Made by a program: the position numbers and the translations under genes. Positions 52,173 to 63,030 of a stretch of DNA of 64,000 bases are shown here, piece by piece. A model generated the notes under the pieces. It was given only the letters and a program-made list of their open reading frames with translations, did not search any database and was not told the DNA's origin. The stretch spans positions 7,378,001-7,442,000 of the forward strand of contig NZ_CP107567.1 in NCBI RefSeq assembly GCF_025854275.1, written 5' to 3'. This DNA comes from Streptomyces peucetius. GTDB taxonomy: Bacteria; Actinomycetota; Actinomycetes; Streptomycetales; Streptomycetaceae. Within the stretch, counting starts at the first letter, position 1. Every line of letters starts with the position of its first letter.

Positions 52173-53540
52173 ATGACCCTGAAGCGACGACACCATGGAA
52201 AGCGCATCAGTGCGGTTGCCGCCACGGCTGCCCTCGTCGTCCTCGCCGCAGGATGCGGGGGTGCCGGCGGCGGTTCGTCCTCCTCCGGAGGCAACGGGAC
52301 CCTGAACGTGCTCATGGTGAACAACCCGCAGATGGTCGAACTGCAGAAGCTGACCGCCGACCACTTCACCAAGGACACCGGCATCAGAGTCAACTTCACC
52401 GTCCTCCCGGAGAACGACGTCAGAGACAAGATCAGCCAGGACTTCTCCAACCAGGCCGGCCAGTACGACGTCGCCACCATCAGCAACTACGAGGTACCGA
52501 TCTACGCCAGGAACGGCTGGCTGCACTCCCTCGACACATACGCCGCCGAGGACACGGCCTTCGACCAGAACGACATCCTGGCGCCCCTGCGCCAGTCGCT
52601 CACCGCCGAGGACGGCAGGCTCTACGGCCAGCCCTTCTACGGCGAGTCGTCCTTCCTCATGTACCGCAAGGACGTGTTCGCGGCGAAGGGCCTGACCATG
52701 CCCGACAAGCCCACCTGGCAGCAGGTCGCCGACCTCGCCGCGAAGGCGGACGGCGCCGAGAAGGGCATGAAGGGCATCTGCCTGCGCGGCATGCCCGGCT
52801 GGGGCGAGGTCATGGCTCCCCTCACCACTGTCGTCAACACCATGGGCGGCACCTGGTTCACCGAGGACTGGGAAGCACGGCTCGACTCGCCCGAGTTCAC
52901 CAAGGCCACCAAGTTCTACGTCGATCTCGTCCGGGAGCACGGCGAGGCGGGTGCGGCCCAGTCCGGCTACGCCGAGTGCCTCAACAACATGACCCAGGGC
53001 AAGACCGCCATGTGGTACGACGCCACCGCAGGCGCCGGCTCCCTGGAGGCCGCCGGTTCCCCGGTCAAGGGGAAGATCGGATATGTGCCCGCGCCGGTCG
53101 AGAAGACCGACAGCTCCGGCTGGCTCTACACCTGGGCCTGGGGCATGCAGAAGGCGTCCACGAAGGCCGACAACGCCTGGAAGTTCATCTCCTGGGCATC
53201 GAGCAAGGAGTACGAGGAGCTGGTCGGCAAGCAAATCGGCTGGGCCAACGTGCCCGCCGGCAAGCGGGCCTCCACCTACTCCAACCCCGAATACCTCAAG
53301 GCGGCGGGCGCGTTCGCGGACGTCACCAAGCGAGCCATCGCCGAGGCCGACCCGAAGAACCCCGGCACCCAGCCCCGCCCCGCGCCCGGCATCCAGTTCG
53401 TCGGCATCCCCGAGTTCACCGATCTCGGCACCAGGGTGTCTCAGGAGATCAGCTCGGCCATCGCCGGCCGCCAGTCCGTCGAGGCGGCCCTGAAGAAGTC
53501 GCAGTCCCTGGCCGAGAAGGTTGCCGAGGAGTACCGGTGA
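52173..53540 (+). CDS. Sugar/polyol ABC transporter substrate-binding lipoprotein
   Basis: A 455-residue family-1 extracellular binding protein. A type II signal (AVAATAALVVLAAGC) is cleaved before Cys28. The mature part resembles sorbitol/mannitol-binding proteins: NPQMVELQKLTADHFTKDTGIRVNFTVLPENDVRDKISQDF, then GESSFLMYRKDVF and YTWAWGMQKASTKADNAWKFISW. It delivers a polyol to the two permeases that follow. AGGAG lies before the ATG. GTGA overlap with the first permease. Confidence 0.92.
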   Translation: MTLKRRHHGKRISAVAATAALVVLAAGCGGAGGGSSSSGGNGTLNVLMVNNPQMVELQKLTADHFTKDTGIRVNFTVLPENDVRDKISQDFSNQAGQYDVATISNYEVPIYARNGWLHSLDTYAAEDTAFDQNDILAPLRQSLTAEDGRLYGQPFYGESSFLMYRKDVFAAKGLTMPDKPTWQQVADLAAKADGAEKGMKGICLRGMPGWGEVMAPLTTVVNTMGGTWFTEDWEARLDSPEFTKATKFYVDLVREHGEAGAAQSGYAECLNNMTQGKTAMWYDATAGAGSLEAAGSPVKGKIGYVPAPVEKTDSSGWLYTWAWGMQKASTKADNAWKFISWASSKEYEELVGKQIGWANVPAGKRASTYSNPEYLKAAGAFADVTKRAIAEADPKNPGTQPRPAPGIQFVGIPEFTDLGTRVSQEISSAIAGRQSVEAALKKSQSLAEKVAEEYR

Positions 53541-54547
53541 GTACACCGCTGAGCACACCGTTCCCCACACCCGCCGGGCAGCGGCCGCAGACCGCGGCCG
53601 GCACGGCACCCGAGCCCCCGCCCTCCGCGCCGCGCACGGCCGGCCACAGCGACCGGATGCGTGCCTGGGCCACCAGGGCTCCACTCCTGCCCGCCCTCGT
53701 GTTCCTGATCACGGTCACCCAGCTGCCCTTCGTGGCCACACTGGTGATCTCCCTCTTCGACTGGAATTCCCTCGCCCCCGACGAACGCGGCTTCACAGGC
53801 CTGAGCAACTACGCCTCCGTGTTCACGGACGCCTCGATGCGCGCCTCGGTCCTGACCACCGTGCTGCTGACCGCGAGTGTCGTCATCGCGAGCGTGGTCC
53901 TCGGACTGCTCCTCGCGCTGCTGCTCGACCGCACCTTCTTCGGCCGCGGCATGGTGCGCACCCTGCTGATCACCCCCTTCCTCCTGGTGCCCGTCTCGGC
54001 CGCGCTGCTGTGGAAGCACGCCCTCTACAACCCCGAGTACGGGCTGTTCAACGGCGCCCTCACCTGGGCCGCCGGACTCTTCGGCATCGACTCCCCGGCC
54101 CAGCCCGACTGGATCTCCGAGATGCCGCTGCTCGCCGTCGAGGCGGCGCTGGTGTGGCAGTGGACGCCGTTCATGATGCTGATCCTGCTCGCCGGACTGC
54201 AGAGCCGGCCCGCGGAGACGCTGGAGGCCGCCCGGCTGGACGGCGCCGGGCCCTGGCAGACCTTCCGGTACCTGACCCTGCCCCATCTGCGCCGCTACCT
54301 CGAACTGGGCGTTCTGCTCGGTTCGGTGTACATCGTGCAGAACTTCGACGCCGTGTTCACCCTCACCTCCGGCGGGCTCGGCACCGCCAACCTCCCCTAC
54401 ACGATCTACCAGACCTTCTACCAGGCGCACGAGTACGGACTGGCGTCCGCCGCGGGAGTCGTCGTCGTGATCGGCACCATCGTCATCGCGACCTTCGCAC
54501 TCCGGGTGGTCTCGTCCCTCTTCCGTGAGGAGGCGACCCGCGCATGA
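53537..54547 (+). CDS. Sugar/polyol ABC transporter permease
   Basis: A 336-residue MalF-type permease with about six membrane helices (e.g. LLPALVFLITVTQLPFVATLVISLF) and the EAA-like ATPase contact ETLEAARLDGAGPWQTFRYLTLPHL. About 45 N-terminal residues are Pro-rich and disordered. The GTG start overlaps the binding-protein stop and the end overlaps the next permease by 4 bp. No ATPase is in the operon, so it must use a shared MsiK-type ATPase, as is usual in streptomycetes. Confidence 0.92.
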   Translation: MSTPLSTPFPTPAGQRPQTAAGTAPEPPPSAPRTAGHSDRMRAWATRAPLLPALVFLITVTQLPFVATLVISLFDWNSLAPDERGFTGLSNYASVFTDASMRASVLTTVLLTASVVIASVVLGLLLALLLDRTFFGRGMVRTLLITPFLLVPVSAALLWKHALYNPEYGLFNGALTWAAGLFGIDSPAQPDWISEMPLLAVEAALVWQWTPFMMLILLAGLQSRPAETLEAARLDGAGPWQTFRYLTLPHLRRYLELGVLLGSVYIVQNFDAVFTLTSGGLGTANLPYTIYQTFYQAHEYGLASAAGVVVVIGTIVIATFALRVVSSLFREEATRA

Positions 54548-55422
54548 GCACCGCCACCGTCCGACCGTCCCACCAGGCGCTGCCGCCCGCGGCACGCAAG
54601 GCCCGCAGGCGCTCCGCAGCCCTCGGCCTCGTCGCCTGGATCGCCGGCGTCGCGTTCTGTCTGCCCGCCCTGTGGATGCTGCTCACCTCCTTCCACTCGG
54701 AGGCGGACGCGGCCACCAACCCGCCCTCGTTCGCCGCCTCGCTCACCCTCGACGGCTACCGCGAGTTCTTCGGGGGCGGCGGCGGACCCACGCCGTGGCC
54801 GCCGCTGATCAACTCCCTGTCCGCGTCCCTGTTCTCGACCGCGCTCGTGCTGGTGCTCGCGCTGCCCGCCGCCTACGCGCTGTCCATCCGGCGGGTGCGC
54901 AAGTGGACCGACGTGATGTTCTTCTTCCTGTCCACCAAGATGCTGCCGGTCGTCGCCGGGCTGCTCCCCGTCTACCTGTTCGCGAAGAACACCGGGATGC
55001 TGGACAATGTCTGGCTGCTCGTCATCCTCTACACCTCGATGAATCTGCCGATCGCGGTGTGGATGATGCAGTCGTTCCTCGCCGACGTCCCGGTCTCCAT
55101 CATCGAGGCCGCCCAGGTCGACGGTGCCCGGCTGCCCACCATTCTGGCCCGGGTCGTCGCCCCCGTCGCCGGCCCCGGCATCGCCGCCACCGCGCTGATC
55201 TGCTTCATCTTCAGCTGGAACGAGCTGCTCTTCGCACGGGTGCTCACCGGCGTCGTCGCGCAGACAGCCCCCGTGTATCTGACCGGATTCGTCACCAGCC
55301 AGGGCCTCTTCCTCGCCCAGCTGTGCGCCGCGTCCGTCGTCGTGTCCCTGCCGGTGCTCGCCGCCGGCTACGCCGCCCAGGACAAACTCGTCCAGGGCCT
55401 GTCCCTTGGAGCCGTCAAATGA
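54544..55422 (+). CDS. Sugar/polyol ABC transporter permease
   Basis: A 292-residue MalG-type permease. Helices include LGLVAWIAGVAFCLPALWMLLTSF; the ATPase-contact loop is SIIEAAQVDGARLPTILARVVAPV. It pairs with the preceding permease to form the membrane channel. Its stop overlaps the dehydrogenase start (ATGA). Confidence 0.92.
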   Translation: MSTATVRPSHQALPPAARKARRRSAALGLVAWIAGVAFCLPALWMLLTSFHSEADAATNPPSFAASLTLDGYREFFGGGGGPTPWPPLINSLSASLFSTALVLVLALPAAYALSIRRVRKWTDVMFFFLSTKMLPVVAGLLPVYLFAKNTGMLDNVWLLVILYTSMNLPIAVWMMQSFLADVPVSIIEAAQVDGARLPTILARVVAPVAGPGIAATALICFIFSWNELLFARVLTGVVAQTAPVYLTGFVTSQGLFLAQLCAASVVVSLPVLAAGYAAQDKLVQGLSLGAVK

Positions 55423-56408
55423 GGGCAGCGATCGTCGAAGCCCCCGGCAAGGTCGTCGTCACCACCGTCCCCGACCCGAGCCCCGGACCGCGCGAGGTCG
55501 TCGTCTCGGTGGCGTCCTGCGGCCTCTGCGGCACCGATCTGCACATCCTGCAGGGCGAGTTCGCGCCCACCCTCCCGATCGTGCCCGGTCACGAGTTCGC
55601 CGGCGAGGTCGTCGGCATCGGGAAGGACGTCACCGAACTGGCCGTCGGCGACCTCGTCGCCGTCGACCCCTCCCTGCACTGCCACGAGTGCCGCTACTGC
55701 CGCAGCGGCCGCGGCAACCTCTGCGACAACTGGGCCGCCATCGGCGTCACCGTCCCCGGCGGCGCCGCCGAGTACGCCGTCGCCCCTGTCGCCAACTGCG
55801 TCAAGCTCCCCGGCCACATCGACGTCGGGGACGCCGCCCTCATCGAGCCCCTGTCCTGCGCCGTACGCGGCTACGACGTGCTCAGCAGCACCCTCGGCGC
55901 CGAAGTCCTCATCTACGGCTCCGGCACGATGGGCCTGATGATGCTCGAACTCGCCAAGCGCACCGGCGCCGCCGACGTGGACGTCCTCGACGTCAACCCC
56001 GACCGGCTCGCCACCGCGGGGATCCTCGGCTGCTCCCGCACCGCGGCCTCGGCCGACGAACTCGACCGTCCCGGCGGCTGGGACGTCGTCATCGACGCGA
56101 CCGGCAACGCCAAGGCCATCCAGGACGGTCTCGGACGCGTCGCCAAGGGCGGCACGTTCCTCCAGTTCGGTGTCGCCGACTACGCGACGACCGCCGTCAT
56201 TGAGCCGTACCGCGTCTACAACCAGGAGATCACCATCACCGGCTCCATGGCGGTGCTCCACAGCTACGAACGCGCCGCCGCGCTCTTCGCCGCCGGCGTC
56301 CTCGACCCGTCGGTGTTCATCAGCGACCGGCTGCCGCTGGAGCAGTACCCCCAGGCGATCGACCGCTTCCAGGCGGGCCAGGGCCGCAAGATCGTGGTGG
56401 AGCCGTGA
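55419..56408 (+). CDS. Zinc-dependent polyol (sorbitol-type) dehydrogenase
   Basis: A 329-residue medium-chain dehydrogenase. Catalytic zinc: Cys in SCGLCGTDLH and the GHEFAGEVVG His-Glu pair; structural zinc: the four Cys of CHECRYCRSGRGNLC; NAD site LIYGSGTMGLMMLELAKRTGA. It would oxidise the imported sugar alcohol to a ketose in the cytoplasm. It is the last gene of the operon, translationally coupled to the permease, and followed by a strong hairpin. Confidence 0.92.
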   Translation: MRAAIVEAPGKVVVTTVPDPSPGPREVVVSVASCGLCGTDLHILQGEFAPTLPIVPGHEFAGEVVGIGKDVTELAVGDLVAVDPSLHCHECRYCRSGRGNLCDNWAAIGVTVPGGAAEYAVAPVANCVKLPGHIDVGDAALIEPLSCAVRGYDVLSSTLGAEVLIYGSGTMGLMMLELAKRTGAADVDVLDVNPDRLATAGILGCSRTAASADELDRPGGWDVVIDATGNAKAIQDGLGRVAKGGTFLQFGVADYATTAVIEPYRVYNQEITITGSMAVLHSYERAAALFAAGVLDPSVFISDRLPLEQYPQAIDRFQAGQGRKIVVEP

Positions 56409-56474
56409 GCCGGGCCGGAGCACCGGCCCCGGGGAAGGCGCGCTGAGCGGCCTCCTGCCGGAGCCGGGAAACCG

Positions 56475-56510
56475 CACCGCCACCGGCCGGAGCCACGGCC
56501 GGTGGCGGTG
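56475..56510. terminator. Hairpin after the polyol operon
   Basis: Perfect 14-bp arms (56475-56488 and 56497-56510) with an 8-base loop, 67 bp beyond the dehydrogenase stop and before the ROK gene. Confidence 0.85.
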
Positions 56511-56577
56511 GGCGTGTGCCCCTGTCCGGGGAGCGGCGACCCCGCCGCGGTATGTTGCGTCCAGGGGAAGGAGCACC

Positions 56578-57849
56578 ATGGCGGCAGGCAAGAGACGGAC
56601 AGTGCGTGACCTGCGGCGCGGCAACCGCGCCCTCGTCCTGCAGCGGCTGTACTTCGACGGCCCGCTGAGCCGCCAGGAGCTCGGGCCGGCCACCGGACTC
56701 AGCTCGGGATCGATCAGCAACGTCGTCTCCGAACTCGTCGCCGAGGGCCTTCTCGAGGAAGCCGGCATCGTCGACTCGGACGGCGGCAGACCGCGGACCC
56801 TGCTGCGTGTCGCCGCCGGCAGTGGACTCCTGATCGGCATCGACATCGGTGAGACCCGGGTACGGGCCGAGCTCTTCGACTTGTCCCTCACCGAGCTGGC
56901 CCGCACGGAGCGGCCCCTCGCCCAGCATGGCTACGACGTCGACCGCATCGTCTCCCACGTGAGCGCCGCCGTCGCCGACGTCCTGCGCGACGGCGAGGCG
57001 GACCCCGGCCGGCTGCTCGGCGTCGGCATCGGAGTGCCCGGCATCGTCGAGCACGCCGCCGACGGCGCGGTCGTGCACGGCCAGACCATCGGCTGGAGCG
57101 CCGTCCCCTTCGAGCAGTTGCTGCGCAAGGCCGTCGAAATCCCGCCAGAGGCACCGCTGTCCATCGACAACGGAGCGAAGACCCTCGGGCAGGCGGAGAT
57201 GTGGTTCGGCGGCGGCCGGGGCGCGGCCTCCGCCGCGGTCGCCCTCATCGGCTCCGGTGTCGGCGCGTGTGTCGTGCACGCCGCGACGCCGGACGAGAGC
57301 ACTCGCACGGACGCGCTCGAATGGGGCCACACCGTGGTCCACATCCGCGGGCGGCGCTGCCGATGCGGCTCGCTCGGCTGCCTCGAGGCGTACGCGGGCG
57401 CGCAAGCGCTGGGCGAGCGCTGGCGGGAAGCGGGCGGCCCGCTGCCGGCCGGCACGGACGACGAGTCGGCCCTCGGCGCGCTGCTGGCAGCGGCGTACCC
57501 GGAGCAGGGGGCCGGGGACCGCGAAGCGCTGGCCCTGCTCGACGAGACGGCCGAGTACCTGGGCGCGGCGGTCGCGGACCTCGTCAACCTCTTCCGCCCC
57601 GAGCGCATTCTCCTCGGCGGGTGGGCGGGGCTGCTGCTCGGCCCGCACATCCTGCCCGAAGTCCGGCGTTTCGCGGGCGAGTACGCGCTCCAGCACGCGG
57701 CGTCCCGGACGACGATCGAACTGGGCCGGCTGGGCCCGGACGCGGTGACGGTGGGCGCGGCGACGCTCCCCCTCTCCGCCTTCCTCACCCACGGCGGCAC
57801 CCGCCCCACGGGCGCCCCGAACTCCGTCGCCTCCCGGCCGCCGTCCTGA
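56578..57849 (+). CDS. ROK family transcriptional regulator
   Basis: A 423-residue NagC/XylR-type regulator. N-terminal winged helix: LRRGNRALVLQRLYFDGPLSRQELGPATGLSSGSISNVVSELVAEGLL. The sugar-kinase-like domain keeps GIDIGETRVR, GVGIGVPGIV, IDNGAKTLG and the zinc motif GRRCRCGSLGCLEAYAG. ROK regulators sense free sugars or polyols. It is downstream of the polyol operon and on the same strand but separated by a terminator; it may control that operon alongside DeoR. GGAAGGAG precedes the ATG. Confidence 0.93.
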   Translation: MAAGKRRTVRDLRRGNRALVLQRLYFDGPLSRQELGPATGLSSGSISNVVSELVAEGLLEEAGIVDSDGGRPRTLLRVAAGSGLLIGIDIGETRVRAELFDLSLTELARTERPLAQHGYDVDRIVSHVSAAVADVLRDGEADPGRLLGVGIGVPGIVEHAADGAVVHGQTIGWSAVPFEQLLRKAVEIPPEAPLSIDNGAKTLGQAEMWFGGGRGAASAAVALIGSGVGACVVHAATPDESTRTDALEWGHTVVHIRGRRCRCGSLGCLEAYAGAQALGERWREAGGPLPAGTDDESALGALLAAAYPEQGAGDREALALLDETAEYLGAAVADLVNLFRPERILLGGWAGLLLGPHILPEVRRFAGEYALQHAASRTTIELGRLGPDAVTVGAATLPLSAFLTHGGTRPTGAPNSVASRPPS

Positions 57850-57910
57850 CCAGGTGACTTCCCCCTCCCGCCTCCCGCGTCCACCGGGCCGGGCCATCCC
57901 GGCGGGGGCG

Positions 57911-57953
57911 GGGGTGCGGGGGCGCCAGCACCCGCGTACCCCTTCCCCGCCGG
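57911..57953. repeat. 43-nt intergenic repeat, copy 1
   Basis: Matches 58074-58116 at 39 of 43 positions. It carries the run CCCCTTCCCCGCCGG and a possible hairpin. Likely a dispersed streptomycete intergenic element. Confidence 0.75.
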
Positions 57954-58073
57954 GGGGCCGGTTTCGGGGGAAGCTCCGGCCGGCGGCGGCGTACGCCGGC
58001 CTCCGGAGCGGGGGCTGTCCGCCCGCCACGCGGTGGGGGACCGGGGGGTGTGCCGGCGCGTAGCCGCCGTCAG

Positions 58074-58116
58074 GGGGTGTGGGGGCGGCAGCCCCCGCGT
58101 GCCCCTTCCCCGCCGG
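58074..58116. repeat. 43-nt intergenic repeat, copy 2
   Basis: Second copy 163 bp downstream; GGGGGC-GGCA-GCCCCC makes a perfect 6-bp stem here, better than in copy 1. Confidence 0.75.
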
Positions 58117-58194
58117 TTTCGGGAAGGGGCGGGGTGGGGGAAATCCCCGCCCGGCCCATGAACGGCGGGATCGGGCCAGCGTTGGGCTGAAGCC

Positions 58195-60387
<2,193 letters not shown>

Positions 60388-60434
60388 CCTGTCCCCCTTC
60401 TGCCGTCACGTCGTCGTTCTTGAGCAGGCACTTG

Positions 60435-60458
60435 CCCGTACTGCCGAAGTAGTACGGG
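60435..60458. terminator. Hairpin after the polysaccharide operon
   Basis: CCCGTACT and AGTACGGG form a perfect 8-bp stem with an 8-base loop, about 120 bp beyond the GH114 stop on the minus strand. It may end the leftward operon. Confidence 0.5.
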
Positions 60459-60578
60459 GACGGGATCAAGGTCCGCCTCCGGGTGGGGGCGCGCGCCGCG
60501 GCCGGAGGGGTCGGGGTGCACACGACTCGCCTCCAGTATCCGTTCGGCGGCCGTCACCCGCCCACTTCGCGGTGCTGA

Positions 60579-61364
60579 TCAGCAGGGCCGGCGCCACGCC
60601 CCCAGGTCGAGCCTCTTGCGCATCGAGCTGAGGCCCAGGCGCTCGGTCTCGCCGCAGAACCGGTCCAAGGGAAGCGCGTACTCGACATGGAAGACGGCCT
60701 TCCCCGCCTCGACGAAAGGTGTCAGCGCCGCGCAGTCCCCGTACTGGGCGCACTCCTCGTTCACGGCGAAATCGAAGTCGTCGACGAGTTCGGGCACCTG
60801 GTCCAGGTCGTTCTTGAGGCCGACCGACAGTCCCCGTTCATGGGCGAGCCGCGCGATCATCCGGTTGTAGGCGAGCTGGTGCGCGGCCGTCAGCGGGAAG
60901 CCGGTGTCGTTGGTCCAGCCGTCGAGCAGGTCGGGTTCGACCGCGTCGAAACCGCGTTCACGGCACATCTCGATCCGCGCGGCCATCAGCGGCCGCAGGA
61001 CGTCGAGCCGGCGGATGTCCAGCCAGCGCTCGCCCGCCCAGCCGTTGGGCGAGCCCAGCACCGAGCGCGGGAACTGCCCGGCGTCGGGGCGGAAGTCCTC
61101 CCACGCCCCGGCATTGATGTAGCAGATCACCTTGCGGCCCTCGCGGTGGAGCCTTCGCACGGTCGAGGCGTCGTTCTCGAACCCGTCGATGTCGTAGACC
61201 GGTACGTCGACGCCGTGGTCGATCCTCCCGTCCAGCTGCCACTGCCAGTCCGTGCCCGGCCGCGGCAGCCACCGCGGCCGGGAGCCGCCGCCGTCGGGTG
61301 CCGTACACGCGGCGAGCAGCGCCAGTACCAGGGCGGCGACAACCGCGCGGGACCGGGGACTCAT
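60579..61364 (-). CDS. GH114-like endo-alpha-1,4-polygalactosaminidase lipoprotein
   Basis: A 261-residue lipoprotein with a short signal and lipobox LLAAC. The mature part matches GH114: WQWQLDGRIDHGVDVPVYDIDGFEND, KVICYINAGAWEDFRPDAGQFP, GWAGERWLDIR, FDAVEPDLLDGWTN and FDFAVNEECAQYGDC. GH114 enzymes cut polymers of galactosamine, as in fungal Ega3 and Pel systems. It overlaps the spherulin-like gene by 4 bp. Probably it trims or releases an exopolymer at the cell surface. Confidence 0.9.
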   Translation of the reverse strand: MSPRSRAVVAALVLALLAACTAPDGGGSRPRWLPRPGTDWQWQLDGRIDHGVDVPVYDIDGFENDASTVRRLHREGRKVICYINAGAWEDFRPDAGQFPRSVLGSPNGWAGERWLDIRRLDVLRPLMAARIEMCRERGFDAVEPDLLDGWTNDTGFPLTAAHQLAYNRMIARLAHERGLSVGLKNDLDQVPELVDDFDFAVNEECAQYGDCAALTPFVEAGKAVFHVEYALPLDRFCGETERLGLSSMRKRLDLGAWRRPC

Positions 61365-62020
61365 GACGCCTCGCGCAGGGCCGGCGGCAGCGCCGACCAC
61401 GGGTTCGGCCCCCGGCCCGGTACGGCGCAGTGCACCGCGGCCCGGCGCAGTGCGGCGGTACGCGCCGCCAGCCCCGCCAGCCCGCGCGGCACCCCGTGCA
61501 CCAGGTGGCAGAACGCCTCCGGCGGGTGGGCCTCGGTCCACGAAGGCGCGGCCGGTGCCGCGCGGTACGCTTCCCAGCCGCCCTCGAAGGTGACCAGCAG
61601 ATCGGCGAACGCCGCGTAGCCGGGCGCCGGGTGCAGTCCCGGATTGAGGACGACCGTCCTCGCGCCGTGGGACCTGGCCTCCCTGGTCAGGCGCCGGTAG
61701 TGGCGCACCCCGGCCTGGTCGGGCACGACCTGGTCGAGGAAGACTCCGTCCGTGCCGTACCAGTCGCGGTGACGCCCGTAGTCGCCGGCGACGGCCCGGG
61801 CGGAGCGGCGACCGTAGTCGGTGTCCACGTAGCCGAGCACCCGCACTCCGGCCGACCGCAGCGCGGCCGCCGCGCTGACGAACCCGGCGTCGGGCGCGCT
61901 CCCCGGACCGTCGGCGGCGTTGAGCACGACGCCGTACAGCATGGGAGCGCGGTCGACGAGGATCCGCCAGGCGGCCGGGTCGACGGCGGGGTGGACATAG
62001 AGCGGAACGAGCAGCTTCAT
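61361..62020 (-). CDS. Spherulation-specific family 4 (spherulin 4/GH135-like) protein
   Basis: A 219-residue TIM-barrel protein of the spherulin-4 family. LLVPLYVHPAVDPAAWRILVD, GVVLNAADGPGSAPDAGFVSAAAALRSAGVRVLGYVDTDYG, WYGTDGVFLDQVVPD and GARTVVLNPGLHPAPGY contain the family's Asp/Asn positions. The fungal homologue Sph3 is a GH135 hydrolase needed for galactosaminogalactan. No signal peptide is visible, unlike most family members, so it may act in the cytoplasm or be exported otherwise. Overlaps both neighbours by 4 bp. Confidence 0.87.
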   Translation of the reverse strand: MKLLVPLYVHPAVDPAAWRILVDRAPMLYGVVLNAADGPGSAPDAGFVSAAAALRSAGVRVLGYVDTDYGRRSARAVAGDYGRHRDWYGTDGVFLDQVVPDQAGVRHYRRLTREARSHGARTVVLNPGLHPAPGYAAFADLLVTFEGGWEAYRAAPAAPSWTEAHPPEAFCHLVHGVPRGLAGLAARTAALRRAAVHCAVPGRGPNPWSALPPALREAS

Positions 62021-63024
62021 GCCGGGCCGATCGCCTCCCGTACGGAGCCGGTGCCGGGGCCGGTGTCGGAGCCGGTACTGACACCGGGGCGGCGACCGGC
62101 ACCCGCGCTCGCGCCCCTGCCTGTGCCCCCGCCCGTACCACCACCCGCCACGGCCGCGTGCCACAGGTCGGCGACGGACTCGGCCAGTGCGCGGCGCGGC
62201 CGCCAGCCGAGCGCGATGCGGGCCGCTGAGATGTCCGCCGCCTGCCACGGCACGGCCGCCGAGCGCGCGGAGCCGTCACCGGCCTCGTCGAGCTGCCCGG
62301 TGAACCCCGCCGCCTCGATCAGCAGAGAGGCCAGCTCCCGGACCCGGGCCGGTTGCCCACTGCCGATGTTGACGACCGGCGGCAGCGGTTCCTCGGCGGT
62401 CACGGCCGCGGCGACCGCGTCCGCCACGTCTCGTACGTCGACGAAGTCCCGGTGTGCCGACAGGTCGCCGACCCGGACCCTGCCCCGCTCGCCGGCCCGC
62501 CGCAGTTCTGCGGCGAGCCGGCCGGCCAGCCCCGACGACGGAGCACCGGGACCGACCGGGTTGAAGACGCGCAGCACCACCGCGTCGACGCCGGAGGCGG
62601 TCACGGCGACCGTGCCTGCCAGCTTCGTCGCACCGTAGGGGCCGAGCGGCCGGGTCGCGGCCGACTCGGCGACGGGTTCACCGGGCACGCAGGGACCGTA
62701 CTCGGCGGCCGAGCCCAGATGCACGAGACGCGCGCCCGGCACGGTGTCCCGCATCGCCTCGCACAGGGCGGCCGGCCCCCGTGCGTTGACGTCCGTGAGC
62801 CGTACCGCGCTGCCCGCAACGAGGCCCGCGCAGTTGACGACCACATCGGGCGCCGCGAGCCGGAGCGCCGACTCGAGCACGTCGGGGTCGGCGGTCAGAT
62901 CGGCCTCCAGGTCGGAGCCGAGGTTCCGGCCGCCGAGCAGCAGCCGGACGTCCGCCAGGGCACGCAGTCTTTCTGCGGTGTGACCGCCGATGAATCCGGT
63001 GGAGCCGAGCAGGAGGATGCGCAC
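62017..63024 (-). CDS. NAD-dependent NDP-sugar epimerase/dehydratase
   Basis: A 335-residue extended SDR. LLLGSTGFIGGHTAERL (4-20) binds NAD; YGATK supplies the catalytic Tyr-Lys; HLGSAAEYGP and the late FVDVRDVADAVAAAV block are typical of NDP-sugar epimerases. The last ~40 residues are a Gly/Thr-rich disordered tail, unusual for the family. It would make a sugar nucleotide (such as UDP-Gal/GalNAc-like) for the polymer (inference). Confidence 0.88.
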   Translation of the reverse strand: MRILLLGSTGFIGGHTAERLRALADVRLLLGGRNLGSDLEADLTADPDVLESALRLAAPDVVVNCAGLVAGSAVRLTDVNARGPAALCEAMRDTVPGARLVHLGSAAEYGPCVPGEPVAESAATRPLGPYGATKLAGTVAVTASGVDAVVLRVFNPVGPGAPSSGLAGRLAAELRRAGERGRVRVGDLSAHRDFVDVRDVADAVAAAVTAEEPLPPVVNIGSGQPARVRELASLLIEAAGFTGQLDEAGDGSARSAAVPWQAADISAARIALGWRPRRALAESVADLWHAAVAGGGTGGGTGRGASAGAGRRPGVSTGSDTGPGTGSVREAIGPA

Positions 63025-63030
63025 CGGCGT

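Noticed and set aside
60388..60578. IPSPYYFGSTGKCLLKND frame between the transporter and GH114
   Set aside because: Its sequence partly arises from the hairpin at 60435-60458; no start or ribosome site, so not called as a gene.
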